The notes under the pieces were generated by a model that searched no databases, was not told the origin of the DNA, and worked only from the letters and a program-made list of their open reading frames with translations. The position numbers and the translations under genes are program-made. Below are positions 31,706 to 33,372 of a stretch of 33,372 bases of DNA, piece after piece. Source of the DNA: F1-60-MAGs104 sp964355975 (GTDB lineage: Bacteria > Planctomycetota > Phycisphaerae > Phycisphaerales > SM1A02); assembly GCA_964355975.1 (NCBI GenBank), contig CAYHFW010000026.1, positions 1-33,372 of the forward strand, read 5' to 3'. How positions within the stretch are numbered: position 1 is the first letter of the stretch; every line of letters begins with the position of its first letter.

Positions 31706-32628
31706 TAGCCTCTGGGCTTGCGCGCGGCGATATCGAGGCTCGTGATGAAATCGCTGGGTTTGGTGCCCAGCGGAAGCGACTCAACGATCTTGCGGTAGAG
31801 CGGATCTTCCCAGTTGGTCATCGCATCGATGTAGTGCGATTTTGGAGTGAGCACGATGTCGACGAGCCCCGCAGCAGATGCTTGGGCGCGACTCTCTTCG
31901 ATCAGCACCGCACCAGCAACACATCCAACGAGTGCCTCGACATCACTGCGCACCGCATCGGGCAGGGGACGCACCAGCGCGAGGTCAGAGACGGCGACTC
32001 GTCCACCAGGTTTGAGCGCGCGCGCGATCTCACGCCAGACTTGCGACTTGTCGGGTGAGAGATTGAGAACGCAGTTTGAGATGACGACATCGACGCTTGC
32101 ATCGGCGACGGGCAAGTGCTCGATCTCGCCGAGGCGAAACTCAACATTGTTGAGAGAGGTTTGGGATCTGTAGCCCGCAATATTGCGCCGCGCTTTCGTG
32201 ACCATGTCAGGAGTCATATCGACTCCGATCACCCGTCCTGCCGCGCCGACCTTCGCGCCCGCGATGAAGCAGTCGAATCCTCCGCCCGCACCGAGGTCGA
32301 GCACAACTTCGCCCGCGCACAATTGCGCGATCGCTGTTGGATTTCCGCAGGAGAGACCCATGTTCGATTCTTCGGGGGCTGCGTCGAGTTCGCTTGTTGC
32401 ATAGCCGATTGCATGCGCGAGTTGTTGGGGCGAAAACGTTGCAGGACCGCAACACCCACCGCCAGCGATCGATTTGTCTGCGCAGCATCCGCCAGATTGC
32501 GGTGCGGTCGCCGCGGCGGACCATCCACCGCGCTGCGCGATGCTTGAATATCCCTCGCGCACTTTCGCGCGCAGTGCATCATCGCTGACGGGGTTCTCTG
32601 AATTCGCTGGTGAGTTCTGAGAGTTCAT
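31705..32628 (-). CDS. arsM: Arsenite S-adenosylmethionine methyltransferase
   Basis: A 307-residue enzyme that methylates arsenite to mono-, di- and trimethyl arsenicals. The SAM-binding motif is DLGAGGGFD (111-119) with GVDMTPDMV after the second strand. The three conserved arsenic-binding cysteines of ArsM appear present: C94 in NMGLSCGNP, C186 in SNCVLNLSPDKS and C236 in VGCVAGA; the last two have the 50-residue spacing of the characterised algal enzyme. Two extra Cys pairs (C48-C49, C59-C60) lie in the N-terminal part and may help capture metalloid. The length is normal for bacterial ArsM. No ArsR-type regulator, pump or reductase is seen in the window. It diverges from the small lipoprotein gene with only 35 nt between starts. 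A -10-like TAGTAT (32637-32642) lies 8 nt before its ATG. Confidence 0.95.
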   Translation of the reverse strand: MNSQNSPANSENPVSDDALRAKVREGYSSIAQRGGWSAAATAPQSGGCCADKSIAGGGCCGPATFSPQQLAHAIGYATSELDAAPEESNMGLSCGNPTAIAQLCAGEVVLDLGAGGGFDCFIAGAKVGAAGRVIGVDMTPDMVTKARRNIAGYRSQTSLNNVEFRLGEIEHLPVADASVDVVISNCVLNLSPDKSQVWREIARALKPGGRVAVSDLALVRPLPDAVRSDVEALVGCVAGAVLIEESRAQASAAGLVDIVLTPKSHYIDAMTNWEDPLYRKIVESLPLGTKPSDFITSLDIAARKPRG

Positions 32629-32636
32629 CGTGACTC

Positions 32637-32642
32637 ATACTA
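32637..32642 (-). promoter_or_regulatory. Possible -10 element of arsM
   Basis: On the minus strand TAGTAT ends 8 nt before the arsM ATG. No good -35 is found; any such element would lie inside the divergent gene. The short spacing would give an almost leaderless mRNA. Confidence 0.3.
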
Positions 32643-32663
32643 TGCACGGGTTGTGAGAGTTCT

Positions 32664-33053
32664 ATGAAGAGTCACTCCAGCCGATTGCTCTGCGTCACCA
32701 TGTGCACGAGCGCGCTCAGTGGATGCACGACACCACCAACAATTGAGTTGCTCGGGTTTCCAGAGTGTCCAAACACCGCGACGATGCGAGCAAATCTCGA
32801 GAGCGCAATCGAGTCGATGCACACCGATTGGGTCATCATCGATGTCAACCAAGAGGCACTCCCGCACGGCGACATTCGCCGCGGCTATCCAGCGCCAACA
32901 ATCTTGATCGACCACACAGACCTCTTTGGATTGCCCACTCCTGCCGCCGCCAACATGGGTTGCCGTGTGTACAGCGGTGGAGTGCCCTCAGCGCAGCTCA
33001 TCGAAGAGCGACTGCGAGCGTGGAAGGCCCACGTCACGAGCAAACCAGTGTGA
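32664..33053 (+). CDS. Small thioredoxin/glutaredoxin-like lipoprotein
   Basis: A 129-residue predicted lipoprotein. A short signal peptide ends in the lipobox L-S-G-C (Cys21). The mature part begins IELLGFPECPNTATMRANL, which has the beta-strand, Cys-Pro and helix layout of a thioredoxin-like fold with a single Cys where thioredoxins have CxxC. A cis-Pro-like segment GYPAPTILIDHTDLFG follows and then GCRVYSGGVPSAQLIEERL, another conserved feature of small glutaredoxin-like proteins of heavy-metal loci, as far as remembered. Its head-to-head position with arsM suggests a thiol or metalloid role in the envelope. The TGA stop overlaps the start of the downstream tandem repeats. The fold assignment is by eye and moderately secure; the biochemical function is unknown. 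Confidence 0.7.
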   Translation: MKSHSSRLLCVTMCTSALSGCTTPPTIELLGFPECPNTATMRANLESAIESMHTDWVIIDVNQEALPHGDIRRGYPAPTILIDHTDLFGLPTPAAANMGCRVYSGGVPSAQLIEERLRAWKAHVTSKPV

Positions 33054-33110
33054 TCGCGGCGCGCTCGAACCAGCGCGATCGTGACGCGCTCGAACCAGCG
33101 CGATCGCGGC
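33052..33110 (+). repeat. Tandem 25-bp repeat leading into dispersed repeat B
   Basis: Two 25-bp units beginning gcgctcgaaccagcgcgatc lie at 33061-33085 and 33086-33110 with two differences at the end, preceded by a partial unit (gatcgcggc, 33052-33060) that starts at the stop codon of the preceding gene. The end of the last unit is also the start of dispersed repeat copy B. Confidence 0.9.
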
Positions 33111-33199
33111 GGAATGCTTCACTCGGCGCTCAAACAGCCCTCGCCGAGCTGCGCAGACTTGCTCGGCTCGGGAACTCGCGCGAGCGAAGATTCCGCCGC
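33102..33199 (+). repeat. Dispersed structured repeat, copy B (most complete)
   Basis: The element has inverted ends: gcggcggaat (33106-33115) pairs with attccgccgc (33190-33199). The stem continues with CTTC/GAAG (33117-33120 with 33186-33189) and CTCG/CGAG (33122-33125 with 33181-33184). An inner perfect 7-bp hairpin, GCCGAGC (33143-33149) with GCTCGGC (33161-33167), has an 11-nt loop. It has no coding potential. Shared sequence with copies A and C indicates an interspersed family; a REP-like or non-autonomous transposable element or a structured RNA are the main options. Confidence 0.9.
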
Positions 33200-33241
33200 T
33201 GGTACGCAAGCGACGCATCCAGCAGCGACGCGCACCAAGTC

Positions 33242-33294
33242 CCGTTCTTTGGAATGAATGACCCTCTTAATGATGCATTCTTTCCAAAGAACGG
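33242..33294. repeat. Long imperfect hairpin between dispersed repeats B and C
   Basis: ccgttctttggaatgaatg (33242-33260) pairs with 33276-33294 over 19 positions with one mismatch, leaving a loop of about 15 nt. No T tract follows, so it is not a normal terminator. It lies between two copies of the dispersed repeat. Confidence 0.85.
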
Positions 33295-33328
33295 TTGCAA
33301 ACGCGAGGGCAATCCACCAGGGCAGCGC

Positions 33329-33372
33329 GATCGCGGCGGAATGCTTCACTCGGCGCTCAAACAGCCCTCGCC
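33329..33372 (+). repeat. Dispersed structured repeat, copy C (cut by window end)
   Basis: The last 44 bases are identical to the start of copies A and B (gatcgcggcggaatgcttc onward) and run off the window. The preceding bases cagcgcgatcg are shared with the flank of copy B, so the two may be part of a longer repeated array. Confidence 0.9.

Noticed and set aside
33052..33372. CRISPR array
   Set aside because: The repeats are directly adjacent 25-bp units or widely spaced structured copies, with no regular spacers and no cas genes in view.
1..33372. tRNA, rRNA or replication origin
   Set aside because: No stretch was recognised as a tRNA cloverleaf with conserved arms, rRNA or a DnaA-box cluster by eye; a dedicated scan was not possible.

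Overview
The window looks like a chromosomal segment of a planctomycete, most likely of the class Phycisphaerae. The main clue is three large secreted proteins (at 109, 18606 and 31419 on the minus strand) that end in paired dockerin-like repeats of the form D-x-N/D-x-D-G-x-V-x-x-x-D-L-x-x-L-L-x-x-W. That C-terminus is common in Phycisphaerales genomes, and no cohesin or cellulosome gene is visible here. The DNA is GC-rich, genes are tightly packed, and seven neighbouring pairs share a 4-nt ATGA, GTGA or TTGA stop/start overlap. The phylum call is an inference; no rRNA or other marker gene is present.

Layout. (1) 109-2712: secreted FG-GAP repeat protein with a dockerin-like end, followed by a triple 17-bp repeat. 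(2) 2796-9753: a type I restriction-modification operon, hsdM - YhcG/DUF1016-type nuclease - hsdS - hsdR. The hsdS gene is split into two half-genes at a run of ten G. Losing one G joins them into a normal-length subunit, and a 12-bp triplicate repeat lies in the helical spacer region. (3) 9898-14450: an unrecognised lipoprotein, then a UrtA/AmiC-like binding protein translationally coupled to a chemoreceptor-type transducer. (4) 14562-17409, minus strand: a MerR-type regulator and a VIT-VWA protein behind a consensus promoter. (5) 17410-17845: a gene-poor stretch with promoters, an operator-like inverted repeat and one copy of a dispersed structured repeat. (6) 17846-18325: guanine deaminase. 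(7) 18606-21080: second dockerin-like protein. (8) 21153-29731: a six-gene molybdoenzyme operon, xdhA-xdhB-xdhC-fdhD-formate-dehydrogenase-like oxidoreductase-TauE/SafE permease. (9) 29845-31419, minus: third dockerin-like protein. (10) 31705-32628, minus: arsenite methyltransferase ArsM, divergent from a small thioredoxin-like lipoprotein at 32664-33053. (11) 33052-33372: tandem repeats, two more copies of the dispersed repeat and a long hairpin.

How the genes work together. Guanine deaminase would make xanthine and the XdhAB enzyme would oxidise it to urate, so regions 6 and 8 form a purine-catabolism block. XdhC and FdhD are sulfuration/insertion factors for two different classes of molybdenum cofactor, matching the two molybdoenzymes encoded beside them. 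The type I system looks phase-variable: present sequence predicts two half-specificity subunits, with a one-base switch to a fused subunit of different specificity.

The strongest leads are the poly-G and 12-bp slippage sites in hsdS, the dispersed structured repeat, the binding-protein/transducer pair, and a recurrent promoter layout in which a -10-like hexamer ends only 6-7 nt before the ATG, which predicts leaderless mRNAs.
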